From an uncultured Alphaproteobacteria bacterium (lineage in GTDB: Bacteria > Pseudomonadota > Alphaproteobacteria > Rhizobiales > Ancalomicrobiaceae), in contig CALFRR010000002.1 of assembly GCA_937919435.1 (NCBI GenBank), forward strand, positions 1 through 47,269: 47,269 nucleotides of DNA, read 5' to 3'. Position 1 is the stretch's first letter. Each line of letters starts with the position of its first letter. Shown here piece after piece: positions 24,888-33,894 of this stretch. The notes beneath the pieces are model-generated. The model was not told the DNA's origin and ran no database searches. It worked only from the letters and a program-made list of their open reading frames with translations. Made by a program: the position numbers and the translations under genes.

Positions 24888-26414
24888 TCAGGCGGCGCGC
24901 AGCATGAAGCCGGGCAGTTCGAGGCGGCCCTTCGGCGGCTCCAGCCACTCGGGCGGGAAATCCTCGGGGCGGGCGAAGTCGAAGAGGCCGACGGCCGGTT
25001 CCTCGAACCCGATCTCGGGCGCGGCGGCCGGCGCCTCGACCTCTGCCTCGGCGGTGATCGGCGGCTCCACCGATCCTTCGATCGTCTCCGGTGCGCTCGG
25101 ACCGGCCTCTTCGGAGCGGACGGCGAACACGTCCGCCGTATAGAGTTCGGCTTCGAAGGCTTCGACCGAGATCTCGCGCGCCGGCACCGGCTCGACCACG
25201 ATCACCTCGGGCGCCTCGGCCGCCGGTGCTTCGGCATCGACGACCGGTGCCGGCAACAGACGCGGATCTCGGGCGGCGGTCACCGCGCGCATGTGGTCGC
25301 GGGCGGCATCGGCGGCGAAGCGGCGCAGCAGCAGCAACAGATCGTCGCCGAGTTCCAGGTCGCGGTCGCGCACCCGGGTCAGCACCCGTTCGACGAGGCG
25401 GCGGGCGAACCGGGCGCGGTCGCCGGGCGTGCCGTCCCAACCGCCGGTCTCCCGCATCAGCCGCCGATGTTCCTCGATCGCCGCGGCGAAGGCCGGGAAG
25501 GTGCGGAGCGGCATTCCCGCCCGGCGGTGGAGCGCGGCGAGTGCGGAGCGGCGGCCTTCGCCGAGCAGGGCGGCGACGCGGCCGCTCGGCAGGCCGACCA
25601 GACCGGCGAGCGCCGCCTCGACGAACCGGAGATCGCCGATGCAGGCGGCCCGCAACACGAGACGGGTGGTCAGTTGCCCGGTCGACCGCAGATGTTCGAC
25701 CAGATCGGCGGCTTCCCCCGGCGCGGCACGGGCGGAGAGCGCCACGGTGGCGCGGTCGCGGGCATCGCCGGTCACTTCCGCGAGACGGTCGGCATCGACG
25801 TCGTCTCCGTCACCGACGATGTGGCGGCCGATCGCTTCGGCGAGCTTCTCCAGGACCCGATGGCGAACCGCGATCGGAACGTCCGGTCGCTGCATCAGCA
25901 GCTCGCGCACCTCCGCGCGATCGCCGAAACGCTCGACGACCCTCTCCAGCGCCTCGAGCGGCAGCACCGCACCGGGATTGGCGATCAGGCGGACCACCGC
26001 GCTCGGGTCGGCGGCGGAGGCCAGGGCCATCGCGACCGACGGACCGAGCGTCGGCCGATCGGCCACCGCTTCGCACACCGACGGATCGGCCCAGCCGACG
26101 AGATCGGCGAGTTCGGCGTCGATCAGGTCGGGCGACCGGCCGGCGACGATCGCAGCGGTCTCCGGCTCGTCGGCGAGCAGCGTCTCGAGCAGATGGCCGG
26201 GGGCACCGCGCGCCGTCGACAGACGTTCGGCGAGGCGGCGACGGACCGCCGGATCGGGGTCTCGGGCGAGGTGGGTGAGCGCCGCTTCGACGGATTCGCG
26301 CTTCGCCTCGTCGAGATCGGGCGAGGCGTAGGTCCGCACCAGACGGTCGGCGGCGACGAGCCGCCGCTCCGGGGCGGCTTCGGCGATCCAGTGGAAGAAT
26401 CCGTCGAGTTCCAT
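24888..26414 (-). CDS. DUF2336 domain-containing protein
   Basis: A 508-residue cytosolic protein with no signal or membrane segment. The first ~390 residues consist of HEAT-like helical repeats rich in Ala, Arg and Leu (for example HLARDPDPAVRRRLAERLS and ANPGAVLPLEALERVVERFG), the fold of the DUF2336 family found widely in alphaproteobacteria. The last ~120 residues are acidic, Pro/Ala/Glu-rich and likely disordered, ending in PKGRLELPGFMLRAA. No biochemical function is established; HEAT-like repeats suggest protein binding. Upstream on the same strand, after 115 bases, is a lytic transglycosylase gene. Confidence 0.85.
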   Translation of the reverse strand: MELDGFFHWIAEAAPERRLVAADRLVRTYASPDLDEAKRESVEAALTHLARDPDPAVRRRLAERLSTARGAPGHLLETLLADEPETAAIVAGRSPDLIDAELADLVGWADPSVCEAVADRPTLGPSVAMALASAADPSAVVRLIANPGAVLPLEALERVVERFGDRAEVRELLMQRPDVPIAVRHRVLEKLAEAIGRHIVGDGDDVDADRLAEVTGDARDRATVALSARAAPGEAADLVEHLRSTGQLTTRLVLRAACIGDLRFVEAALAGLVGLPSGRVAALLGEGRRSALAALHRRAGMPLRTFPAFAAAIEEHRRLMRETGGWDGTPGDRARFARRLVERVLTRVRDRDLELGDDLLLLLRRFAADAARDHMRAVTAARDPRLLPAPVVDAEAPAAEAPEVIVVEPVPAREISVEAFEAELYTADVFAVRSEEAGPSAPETIEGSVEPPITAEAEVEAPAAAPEIGFEEPAVGLFDFARPEDFPPEWLEPPKGRLELPGFMLRAA

Positions 26415-26529
26415 GCGTCGTACCGTTTCGACCCGATTCGGAGCGGCGGCCGAGGGCCGCCGGACTTCACCGCCGATACTGACGGGGAGACATTAACGAT
26501 CGGTTCACCATGACTGCGGGCACGCGGGG

Positions 26530-28098
26530 TCAGCGGGTCGGGCGACGGCGGCTCATGTCGACGAGGTCGAGCGGCGCGAAGTCGCGGCGCGCGGGGGACG
26601 TCCCGGCGGCGGTGGCGGCGGTCGGGCCGGGTTGCACCGTGGTGGTTGGCGCGACGGAAACCGTCCGCACCGCACCTGCGGCGGCCGGCGTCGGGGCGAC
26701 CGACACGGCGCTCGTCCGAACCGGCGTAGCGGTCGGGAGAATGGCCGCGGTGGTCACCCGCACCGCGTCGGGTGCGGCGCCGTTCGCCTCCTCGGCGAAG
26801 AGCAGACGCGACGGCCGCGCCGCACCGTGCGCCGCGTCGACCATCGGCAACGGCATCGACGGCCCCCCTTCCGCCGCCCGGGTCATCAGCCGGCTCGGGC
26901 GGAGGCCCGACGCGACCGGCGTGGCGACGGCGGTCGGCACGGGTGTGGTCGTGGCCGGGGCGGCCGGCGGCGCGGCGAGACGCAGGGGCGCGTTCGGGTC
27001 GACCCAGGGAATGCCGCCGTTCACGCCGGGCGTCTTGGCCTGGGCGCGGGCCTCGGCGATCGCCACCAGAGCACGGCCGGCCGCCGGATGGTCGCCCGGC
27101 AGCGTGCCGGCGAGCGCGGCGACACCGTCGGCGGTCTCGTCGGTGCCCCCCGCCGGATCGGTGCGCATCAGCAGCGAGAAGGCATCGGTGGTCGCCTTCG
27201 CCCGCCATCCGGTGAGCCCACCGGCGACGCCGAGCGTCTCGCCACCGGAGGCACCGGGAATCGACCGATCGGCGAGGATACTGCGCGAATGGGCGAGCGC
27301 CTTGGACGGATCGGTGACCGCCTCGCCGGTGCCGAGCGGTTCGGCGGCGACCTGGGCGGCGGCCTGGGCCTTGACCAGACGGGCGACGGTCGCCGGATCG
27401 ACCGGCCGGGCGGCGGTACGGGCGATCGCCGCGTGTTCCTCGGCGATCCGCCGGGCGATCACCGGATCGGCGGCGGTGGTCGTCCCGGTCAGGCGCCCCA
27501 GAAGCTCGGACGCGGTCTTCGGCCGGCCGGCCCGGTCGTAGAAGAGGCCGGGATTGGCGGCGGCGGCCTTCGGGAAGGAGACCGCGGCGGTGCTGCCGGG
27601 CTCGTTCGCGGCGAGGCGGATCAGTTTGGTGGCGCCTGCGGGACCGAGCACGTGTGCGGCGTAGAGCTCGCCCTCGGTCGGATTGCGGCCGAGGGTCTCG
27701 GTGAGCTTCTGCGCGTTCTCCTGGGTGAAGCGGCCGGCCATCACCGAGGAGACCAGCGGATCGGAGCGCAGTGCCAGGATGCGCGCCCGCATCTTCGGAT
27801 CGGCGACGGTCCAGCCGTCCTTGCCGTCGGAGGCGATCGCATCGGCATAGCGGTCGAGGCCGACCGAGGCACCCTGCTTCTTGACCAGTTCGAGCCAGGT
27901 CTGGTCGAGGAACTGGAACAGCCCCTTGGCGGTCGAACTGGTCGAGCCGAGATCGGCCTGGTAGTCGGATTCGCGCCCCGAGGTCGACAGGAGATAGCCG
28001 AAGGACGTGCCGGTGGCGTCGCTGGCCGCCTTGAAGGCGCCGGCGATGCGACGTTCCGCACTGGCAGCGGCGATCTTGTTGCGGTCGTCGATCTGCAT
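26530..28098 (-). CDS. Lytic transglycosylase-like protein
   Basis: A 522-residue protein. The lysozyme-like fold occupies about residues 15-200: the catalytic Glu is in STSGRESDYQ (Glu43), followed by STAKGLFQFLDQTWLELV, and AAHVLGPAGATKLI. These are SLT-family features, so cleavage of peptidoglycan glycan strands is expected. The remaining ~320 residues are Ala/Pro/Thr-rich and likely disordered. There is no obvious Sec signal at the N-terminus (MQIDDRNKIAAASAE), so export by another route is implied; in rhizobia similar proteins are found with flagellar or secretion systems, but none is encoded here. It is divergent from the CitE-like gene. Confidence 0.85.
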   Translation of the reverse strand: MQIDDRNKIAAASAERRIAGAFKAASDATGTSFGYLLSTSGRESDYQADLGSTSSTAKGLFQFLDQTWLELVKKQGASVGLDRYADAIASDGKDGWTVADPKMRARILALRSDPLVSSVMAGRFTQENAQKLTETLGRNPTEGELYAAHVLGPAGATKLIRLAANEPGSTAAVSFPKAAAANPGLFYDRAGRPKTASELLGRLTGTTTAADPVIARRIAEEHAAIARTAARPVDPATVARLVKAQAAAQVAAEPLGTGEAVTDPSKALAHSRSILADRSIPGASGGETLGVAGGLTGWRAKATTDAFSLLMRTDPAGGTDETADGVAALAGTLPGDHPAAGRALVAIAEARAQAKTPGVNGGIPWVDPNAPLRLAAPPAAPATTTPVPTAVATPVASGLRPSRLMTRAAEGGPSMPLPMVDAAHGAARPSRLLFAEEANGAAPDAVRVTTAAILPTATPVRTSAVSVAPTPAAAGAVRTVSVAPTTTVQPGPTAATAAGTSPARRDFAPLDLVDMSRRRPTR

Positions 28099-28431
28099 GG
28101 CCTCGTCCGGTACGAGCCGCCGGGCGGCACCCGAAGCGCGACGGTCCCGTCCTCCCTCACCGCACCGTCGGGCGGCGGAACGCTCCGTCGATCGCGGAAA
28201 AGTGCCACGATTCGCCGCAAAGCAAAGCCGTCTGTCGAATTAGTTTCGCAATTCCCGATCATTTGATGTGGAATTCGATCGGGATTCGCTCCGCGATCGG
28301 AGACACCGCCGGGATGACGCGAGGTCGTCTTCCGCGCCCGCCGATCGTGGGGGAGCGTCACGGCGCGACACCGCGCCCGACGTGGTCCGCCGCCCGACCG
28401 AGACCGATCCAGGACTTCGAACGGACCTCAG
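28099..28431. other. Divergent spacer with a dyad
   Basis: 333 bases between the lytic transglycosylase and CitE-like genes, no gene seen. An inverted repeat CCCGATC (28254-28260) / GATCGGG (28277-28283) lies in the AT-richest part and could be a regulator site. Two GANTC sites are present. Confidence 0.4.
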
Positions 28432-29289
28432 ATGCGCTCATTTCTCGACGTCGCCGCCCACGATTTCTCCGATCTCACGACGGCCCTCGGCAGCGGCGCC
28501 GACGTCGTGATCCTCGACCTCGCCCGCGCCGCCTCGCTCGCCGCCGCCGCCTCGGCCCGCGCGGCGATGGCCGAGGCGATCCGGCGCCATGCCGGGACCG
28601 CCGGCCGGCCGCGGCTGTGGGTGCGGATCAACGGCTTCGCCAGCGGTCTCGCCGATCTCGATCTCGACGCGGCGGTCGCCGCCGGTGCCGACGGGATCGT
28701 CCTGCCGAAGGCGGCGGGCGGCACCGACGTCACCCGGCTCGACGCCAAGATCGCGGTCGCCGAGGCGATCCACGCGATCCCCGACGGTCGCACCCGGATC
28801 GTCGCGACGATCGGCGAAACCGCCCTGTCGGTGTTCCAGGCCGGCACCTACCGCGGCGCTTCGCACCGGCTCGCCGGCCTGCTGTGGACCGCCGAAGGGC
28901 TCGCCGCCGACCTCGGCATCGCCTCCGTCCGCGATGCCGACGGCGCGCTGCGCGACACCTTCCGGCAGGCCCGCGCGGCGGTGCTGCTCGGGGCGGCGGC
29001 GGCCGACGTGCCGGCGATCGACGACGTCTGCGAACCCGGACGCGACCTCGGCACGGACTGCCGAAGGGCGACCGCCGACGGCTTCGCCGCCAAACTCGGC
29101 CGCAGCGCCGCCGACGTCGCGACGATCAACGCCGCCTTCACGCCGTCGGCCGAGGAAGTCGCCGAGGCCCAGGCGATCGTCGCGGCCTTCGCCGCGGCGG
29201 CCGGGGCGCCGGTCGTCGAGTGGGGCGGGCGACTGCTCTACCGGTCGCGGCTGACCCGGGCGCTCGGGATGATCGCCCGCGCCGGCTGA
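28432..29289 (+). CDS. CitE-like (HpcH/HpaI) aldolase/CoA-ester lyase family protein, degenerate metal site
   Basis: A 285-residue TIM-barrel protein of the citrate-lyase beta/CoA-ester lyase family, whose members cleave malyl-, citramalyl- or citryl-type thioesters with Mg2+. Recognisable stretches are VVILDL, LWVRING, GADGIVLPKA and GLAADLGIAS. Of the residues that usually bind metal, Glu129 (GETAL) is present, but the usual Asp of the AED motif is Gly156 (WTAEGLAADLG), and the usual LDLEDAV reads LDLARAA. Activity may thus be altered or lost; substrate cannot be assigned. It starts at ATG 28432, with GGAC-type weak ribosome binding only. Confidence 0.78.
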   Translation: MRSFLDVAAHDFSDLTTALGSGADVVILDLARAASLAAAASARAAMAEAIRRHAGTAGRPRLWVRINGFASGLADLDLDAAVAAGADGIVLPKAAGGTDVTRLDAKIAVAEAIHAIPDGRTRIVATIGETALSVFQAGTYRGASHRLAGLLWTAEGLAADLGIASVRDADGALRDTFRQARAAVLLGAAAADVPAIDDVCEPGRDLGTDCRRATADGFAAKLGRSAADVATINAAFTPSAEEVAEAQAIVAAFAAAAGAPVVEWGGRLLYRSRLTRALGMIARAG

Positions 29290-29318
29290 GGCCGACGCGA
29301 GACGAGCAGCGGGCCGGC

Positions 29319-29930
29319 TCAGCGGCCGCCGGCACCCGGCGGGCGGGTCATCTGGAACAGTTCGTCGACGGCGACGTAGTCCATGTAGCCGCAGCGGGCG
29401 ATGGTCCGCGCGCGGGTCATGTCGAACAGGCCGTCGACCAGGCACTGGTCGGCGATGTGGATGCCGACCACCTGACCGATCACCAGATGGTTGTTCGACG
29501 GCGTGCCGTCGACGGTCCTCGGGGTCAGCTTCTCCACCACCCGGCATTCGAGGGCGGCGGCGGCTTCCGCGATGTGCGGCGGCTTCACCAGAACCGACGG
29601 CGCCGGGGTCAGTCCGACGAAGCCGAATTCGCTCTCGCCGCGCGGCAGCGGCGCGGAGGAGAGGTTCATCGCCTCGCGCAGATCCCAGGTCGCCAGATTG
29701 GCGACGAACTCGTCGGTCTCGAAAGCGGCGGTGATCGAGTCCTTCCAGCCGTCGGAGGAGAAGATCACCATCGGCGGGATGCCGGCGACCGCTCCGAAGA
29801 AACTGTAGGGGGCGAGATTGACCGCGCCGTTCGCATCGACGGTCGAGATCCAGCCGATCGGGCGGGGAGCGACGATCGCCTTGAACGGATCGTGGGGCAG
29901 GCCGTGGCCTTCGGCGGTGGCGTAGAACAT
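29319..29930 (-). CDS. Flavin reductase-like FMN-binding protein
   Basis: A 203-residue cytosolic protein of the flavin reductase-like domain family (split-barrel fold binding FMN). Typical stretches are PRPIGWISTVDANGAVNLAPYSFF near residues 22-45 and NNHLVIGQVVGIHI at about 145. Such proteins reduce flavin with NAD(P)H or bind FMN as one component of other enzymes. It starts 3 bases after the stop of a nitroreductase gene, so the two flavin proteins are probably made together. Its substrate is unknown. Confidence 0.88.
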   Translation of the reverse strand: MFYATAEGHGLPHDPFKAIVAPRPIGWISTVDANGAVNLAPYSFFGAVAGIPPMVIFSSDGWKDSITAAFETDEFVANLATWDLREAMNLSSAPLPRGESEFGFVGLTPAPSVLVKPPHIAEAAAALECRVVEKLTPRTVDGTPSNNHLVIGQVVGIHIADQCLVDGLFDMTRARTIARCGYMDYVAVDELFQMTRPPGAGGR

Positions 29931-29933
29931 CGC

Positions 29934-30503
29934 TCAGGCGCTCCACTCGGTGAGGATGTCGGCGAGCGCCGGGCGAGGCCGCTCGACCGGCGCCTCGGTC
30001 GGGGTGCCGACGGCGACCAGACCGGCGACCCGTTCGCCCGGCCCGACCCCGAGGATCGCCCGGGCCTCGTCGTCGTAGCAGCACCAGCCGGTCAGCCACT
30101 GGGCCGAATAGCCCATCGCGTGGAAGGCGAGCATCAGGTTCATCGTCGCCGCCCCGGCGGAGAGGATCTGCTCCCATTCCGGGACCTTGAAGTGCTCGAC
30201 GGTCTTCGAGATCACCCCGACGGTGAGCGGCACCGTCGAGAAGCGGGTCCGTTCGAGTTCCGCCTTCTTCGGCTGCAGATCGGGGAACTTCGCCCGGTGG
30301 AGCGGCGCCAGCTTCGCGTCGATCTCGGCCCGCGCCGGCCCGCGGAAGAGCACGAAGCGCCAGGGCACCAGCTTGCCGTGGTCGGGCACGCGGGCGGCGA
30401 TGGTGACGGCGCGGGCGATCTCGTCGTCGGAGGGACCGGGATCGGAGAGTTGGAAGAAGGAAACGGTACGGCGGGTCTCGAGCAGTTCGAGCGCATCGGG
30501 CAT
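29934..30503 (-). CDS. Nitroreductase family protein
   Basis: A 189-residue FMN-dependent oxidoreductase of the nitroreductase fold, closest by eye to the YdjA-type small nitroreductases. Family features are the N-terminal LLETRRTVSFFQ, DHGKLVPWRFVLF and, late in the protein, FHAMGYSAQWLTGW and VAVGTPTE. Enzymes of this type reduce nitro groups or quinones with NAD(P)H, usually as homodimers. The ATG at 30503 is chosen because the conserved domain begins within 10 residues; GAAGG lies about 10 bases upstream. It is the first gene of a two-gene unit with the flavin reductase-like protein. Confidence 0.88.
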   Translation of the reverse strand: MPDALELLETRRTVSFFQLSDPGPSDDEIARAVTIAARVPDHGKLVPWRFVLFRGPARAEIDAKLAPLHRAKFPDLQPKKAELERTRFSTVPLTVGVISKTVEHFKVPEWEQILSAGAATMNLMLAFHAMGYSAQWLTGWCCYDDEARAILGVGPGERVAGLVAVGTPTEAPVERPRPALADILTEWSA

Positions 30504-30702
30504 GAGGAGAGCCTTCGCTGGCTGCGGCGTCTCGCACCGCGGGATCGATCGAACAAACCCGAGACGGCAACGGCTTGTCAACGGAAGAGGACGATCCTCG
30601 CCGGGACTTGAAAACGCCACGGCAAGGGCGTTTCTCTCGATGGCGGACGAGTCCGCCGCGACCATCCGACGAGCAGCTTCCCCGCGACGAGGCCGAGACG
30701 AC

Positions 30703-31737
30703 GTGATCCGCAAGCCAGGTTCCCATTCTCTCCCGCTCCTCCCGCGCGCGAAGACGGTGCTCTGCGTCGCCCTCGCCTTCGGACTCGCCGGTCCGGCCGC
30801 CGCCCTCGCCGAGACCTCCGGCGCGCCGCTGGCGCTGCGCCCGGCGGCCGATCCGACCCAGCCGATCCCCTATGCCCCCAATCCGCCGCCGGTCGTGCCG
30901 AACCCCGCTCAGGCGGCGGCGCCGGCCTCGACGGTGGCGAACCCCTCCGATGCCGCCCTCAGACCGACGCTGAAGCTCTCGGCGATGGTCACGGAAGCCG
31001 GGCCGGCGATCCGAACCGGACTGGTCTGGCGGGTGTTCAGGGAGAAGGACGACGCGGAGGACCGGCTGCAGCTGATCGTCACCGCATCCGGCGGCGACGC
31101 CGAATTCCGGCTGGAGCCCGGCTCCTATCTGGTCCATGCCGCCTATGGCCGGGCCGGCGCGACCACCCGGGTGACGGTGAGCGCCGACAAGACCCGCAAG
31201 GAGACGCTGATCCTCAACGCCGGCGGAGTCCGCCTCGCCGCCCTCGGCGCGGGCGATCTGCCTCTGCCCACCGACAAGCTGGCCTTCGACATCTACGCCA
31301 AGGACGCCGACCAACGCGGCGAGCGTCAGGCGCTGGTGCTCGGCGTGCGTCCGGGTCGCGTGGTCCGCCTCAATGCCGACACCTATCGGATCGTCGGCCG
31401 CTACGGCGACCTCAACGCGGTGGTGCGGGCGGAGATCCACGTCAATCCGGGCAAGCTGACCGAGGCGACCGTCTATCACAAGGCGGCGCAGCTCACGCTG
31501 AAGCTGGTCAACGAACTCGGCGGCGAGGCACTGCCGAACACGTCCTGGCTGGTGCTGACCCCGGCCGGCGACACCATCACCGAGAGCGTCGGCGCCTTCC
31601 CGACGATCGTTCTCGCCGAGGGCGAGTATTCGCTGGTCGCCAAGAACCAGGACCGCATCTTCACCCGCAACTTCACCGTCCAGGCGGGCTTCGATCGGGA
31701 GATCGAGGTGGTCGCCGACGACGGCGAGAAGAAGTGA
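30703..31737 (+). CDS. Exported protein with three repeated beta-domains, function unknown
   Basis: A 344-residue protein if the GTG at 30703 is used; an in-frame ATG at 30640 is an alternative. A hydrophobic signal peptide (AKTVLCVALAFGLAGPAAAL) lies at the N-terminus, then a Pro-rich linker. The rest appears to contain three related beta-sandwich units, each with a pattern G/D-x-Y-x-[IV]-x-A/G ... V-x-[AP]: PGSYLVHAAYG ... VTVSADK, ADTYRIVGRYG ... IHVNPGK and EGEYSLVAKN ... FTVQAGF. This suggests internal duplication of a carboxypeptidase-regulatory or Ig-like fold. It probably sits in the periplasm or at the cell surface. No family name can be given. Confidence 0.72.
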   Translation: MIRKPGSHSLPLLPRAKTVLCVALAFGLAGPAAALAETSGAPLALRPAADPTQPIPYAPNPPPVVPNPAQAAAPASTVANPSDAALRPTLKLSAMVTEAGPAIRTGLVWRVFREKDDAEDRLQLIVTASGGDAEFRLEPGSYLVHAAYGRAGATTRVTVSADKTRKETLILNAGGVRLAALGAGDLPLPTDKLAFDIYAKDADQRGERQALVLGVRPGRVVRLNADTYRIVGRYGDLNAVVRAEIHVNPGKLTEATVYHKAAQLTLKLVNELGGEALPNTSWLVLTPAGDTITESVGAFPTIVLAEGEYSLVAKNQDRIFTRNFTVQAGFDREIEVVADDGEKK

Positions 31738-31764
31738 CGCGGCCTCGGGCGGACGCGGGACGGC

Positions 31765-32388
31765 TCAGTCGATCCGCTCGGAGGTGAGGGTGACGACCCC
31801 GGCCGCCGCCATCGCGGCACGGGCGGCGGCGAGCGATCCGTCGAGATCGATCGCCCGGGCGGCATCGTCGACCAACACCGTCGCGAAGCCCGCGGTCCGC
31901 GCGTCGAGCGCCGTCCAGGCGACGCAGAAGTCGGTGGCCAGACCGCAGACGAAGACCCGCGCGACGCCGCGCGCCTTCAGCCAACCGGAAAGCCCGGTGT
32001 CGGTGGTGCGATCGGCCTCGCGGAAGGCCGAGTAGCTGTCGACCGCCCGGTTCGCCCCCTTGCGCTGGATCAGCACCGCCTGCGGTACGTCGAGACCGGC
32101 GGCGAGCGCCGCGCCGGGCGTCCCCTGGACGCAGTGCACCGGCCACAGCACCTGGGTGCCGTAGGCGAGTTCGGTCGTCTCGAAGGGCGCGCGGCCGGGA
32201 TGCGACGCGGCGAAGGAGAGATGGTCGGCCGGGTGCCAGTCCTGGGTCAGGACGACGGTCGAGAAGCGTTTCGCCAGTCTGTTGACCACCGGGATCACCG
32301 CATCGCCGTCGGGCACCGCGAGGGCGCCGCCGGGCAGGAAATCGACCTGGACGTCGACGACGATCAGACAATCGCTGGCGGTGGGCAT
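31765..32388 (-). CDS. pncA: Nicotinamidase (isochorismatase fold)
   Basis: A 207-residue cytosolic hydrolase converting nicotinamide to nicotinate and ammonia in NAD salvage. The catalytic triad is visible: Asp12 (VVDVQVDFLPGG), Lys110 (QRKGANR) and Cys155 (ATDFCVAWTAL). Metal ligands fit Asp50, His52 (QDWHPADH) and His85 (WPVHCVQG), the last in the usual WPxHC context. The ATG at 32388 directly precedes the conserved domain. It is divergent from a small membrane protein gene. NAD kinase, another NAD-metabolism gene, is also in the window but is not linked. Confidence 0.95.
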   Translation of the reverse strand: MPTASDCLIVVDVQVDFLPGGALAVPDGDAVIPVVNRLAKRFSTVVLTQDWHPADHLSFAASHPGRAPFETTELAYGTQVLWPVHCVQGTPGAALAAGLDVPQAVLIQRKGANRAVDSYSAFREADRTTDTGLSGWLKARGVARVFVCGLATDFCVAWTALDARTAGFATVLVDDAARAIDLDGSLAAARAAMAAAGVVTLTSERID

Positions 32389-32490
32389 GGTCCCCTCCCC
32401 TCGGCGGCCGGGCTCGGACGGGCCGGCCCCTCCGGATCCTCGGTAGCAGAGGCGAATCCGGTGTACAACGGTCGGCGGGGCGAACCGCCC

Positions 32491-32799
32491 ATGCCCGATC
32501 GAACGGAGCCCGCCCGCTTGCCGCTCGCCGCCCCTCCTCCTCGCCCACCGGTCCGCCGACGCTCCGCCGGCGGATTCGCCGCCCTCTGGCGGATCTTCCT
32601 GCCGGGGTCGATCGCGCTGATCCTGGTCGCCATCCTCGACGGGATCGGCAATCCCGACGGCCGGCCGGTCTGGCTGTTCGCCGCCGGCATCGGCTTCGCA
32701 CTGATCGGCGGAACGAGTTTTCTGCGTCACCTCTGGGATGTCGGCCGCGCCGCCCGATATGATCGGGATCCACCGTCATCCCGAGGACCCGGACGATGA
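32491..32799 (+). CDS. Small membrane protein, function unknown
   Basis: A 102-residue protein with a basic, Pro-rich N-terminus and two transmembrane helices (about residues 35-52 and 58-76), followed by a short charged tail. No family recognised. Its stop overlaps the start of the CoA-binding protein gene by 4 bases (ATGA), which supports that it is real and co-translated. The start at 32491 has no strong ribosome binding site, and a shorter protein is possible. Confidence 0.6.
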   Translation: MPDRTEPARLPLAAPPPRPPVRRRSAGGFAALWRIFLPGSIALILVAILDGIGNPDGRPVWLFAAGIGFALIGGTSFLRHLWDVGRAARYDRDPPSSRGPGR

Positions 32800-33221
32800 A
32801 CCACGACGCCTACGACGACGCCTACATCCGCGACATTCTCACCTCTGTGAAGACCATCGCCCTGGTCGGCGCCAGCGCCAACCCGGAACGCGATTCGCAC
32901 GAAGTGCTGCTGTTCCTCGGACGTGCCGGTTATGCGGTCACCCCGATCAACCCCGGCCTCGCCGGCAAGGAGATCGGCGGGCGGACCGTCGTCGCCTCGC
33001 TCGCCGACCTCCCGGCTCCGGTCGACATGGTCGACGTGTTCCGCCGGTCGGACGCCGCCGGAGCGGTGGTCGACGAGGCGATCGCGGCGGGGGCGAAGGT
33101 CGTCTGGCTGCAGCTCGGGGTGCGCGACGACGCGGCCGCGGCGCGGGCCGAGGCCGCCGGGCTGAAGGTGGTGATGGACCGCTGCCCGAAGATCGAACTC
33201 CGCCGGCTCGGGATGGTCTGA
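32796..33221 (+). CDS. CoA-binding protein, YccU-like
   Basis: A 141-residue single-domain protein of the CoA_binding_2 family (a Rossmann fold like that of succinyl-CoA synthetase alpha N-terminus). Diagnostic stretches are KTIALVGASANPERDSHEVLLFL, GYAVTPINPGLAG and VVWLQLGVRDDAAAARAEAAGL. The conserved late motif MDRCPKIEL is present. Binding of CoA is a family feature; no reaction is established. Translation is probably coupled to the small membrane protein before it. A hairpin terminator follows. Confidence 0.9.
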   Translation: MNHDAYDDAYIRDILTSVKTIALVGASANPERDSHEVLLFLGRAGYAVTPINPGLAGKEIGGRTVVASLADLPAPVDMVDVFRRSDAAGAVVDEAIAAGAKVVWLQLGVRDDAAAARAEAAGLKVVMDRCPKIELRRLGMV

Positions 33222-33240
33222 GCCGCCACCGGCCTCGCGG

Positions 33241-33272
33241 CGGGACGCCCGGTCGTACGCCTGGGTGTCCCG
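33241..33272. terminator. Bidirectional hairpin terminator
   Basis: CGGGACGCCC (33241-33250) pairs with GGGTGTCCCG (33263-33272), 10 bp with one G-U pair and a 12-base loop. It lies between the CoA-binding gene and a convergent exported-protein gene. Confidence 0.6.
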
Positions 33273-33279
33273 CGGCGCC

Positions 33280-33780
33280 TCACTGCATGGTCAGCAGACC
33301 GCGCAGGTCCCAGGGATCGCCGCCGGCCGAGCCGTGGATGTTGTCGATCCGCCAGCCGCCGCCCTCCTTGACCAGCGAGAAGACCAGGACGTCGTCGGCG
33401 GTCGCCTGCTTGCCCTTGGCGACCGGCAACGAGATCCGGACGTGGGCCTTCGCCGCGTCGGCATCGGTCACCGAAGCCGTCGGCTTGCCGGAGCGGACGT
33501 CCTGGGCGTTGGCGAAGACGTCGAAGTCGATCGGCCCGATCTCGCCGTCCGCCTCGGCCTTGTCCTCGGCCTTCTTCCAGAGTGCGACGACCTCCTTGGA
33601 GAAGACGCCGGGGCGGCCCTTCGCGTCCTGCCAGAAGTCGGGCTTCGGCGTGCCACGGGTCTTGGCGAGCCGGTCGTAGAGCGAGAGGACGAAGCCCCCC
33701 GGCTCGTCCAGTCCGGCGGCGGAGGCGGCGACCGGGAGAACGAGGGCGAAGCCGGCGAGCAAGAGACGTCGTGTGAGCAT
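33280..33780 (-). CDS. Exported protein, DUF3828-like
   Basis: A 166-residue protein with a Sec signal peptide (MLTRRLLLAGFALVL..., ending near ASAAG). The mature part has stretches such as FVLSLYDRLAK, GPIDFDVFANAQD and LVFSLVKEGGGWRIDNIHG, the last like the closing strand of NTF2-like or DUF3828 periplasmic proteins. This family match is by eye and only moderate. The ATG at 33780 is set by the signal peptide. No operon partner. Confidence 0.7.
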   Translation of the reverse strand: MLTRRLLLAGFALVLPVAASAAGLDEPGGFVLSLYDRLAKTRGTPKPDFWQDAKGRPGVFSKEVVALWKKAEDKAEADGEIGPIDFDVFANAQDVRSGKPTASVTDADAAKAHVRISLPVAKGKQATADDVLVFSLVKEGGGWRIDNIHGSAGGDPWDLRGLLTMQ

Positions 33781-33894
33781 CGGGTATCCCCCGGTTCGGG
33801 CGCGCGGTCGCGCGAGAGTCGCGCCCGATCTTAGCGGCAATGTGGCCCTCGCGCGCGTCCGCGTCGGACGATCGCACCGAGCGGTCCCGCGGAG

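Noticed and set aside
28438..31479. A 1013-codon open frame on the minus strand across several genes
   Set aside because: It runs opposite or out of frame with the CitE-like, flavin reductase, nitroreductase and exported-protein genes, each of which has recognisable motifs or a signal peptide.
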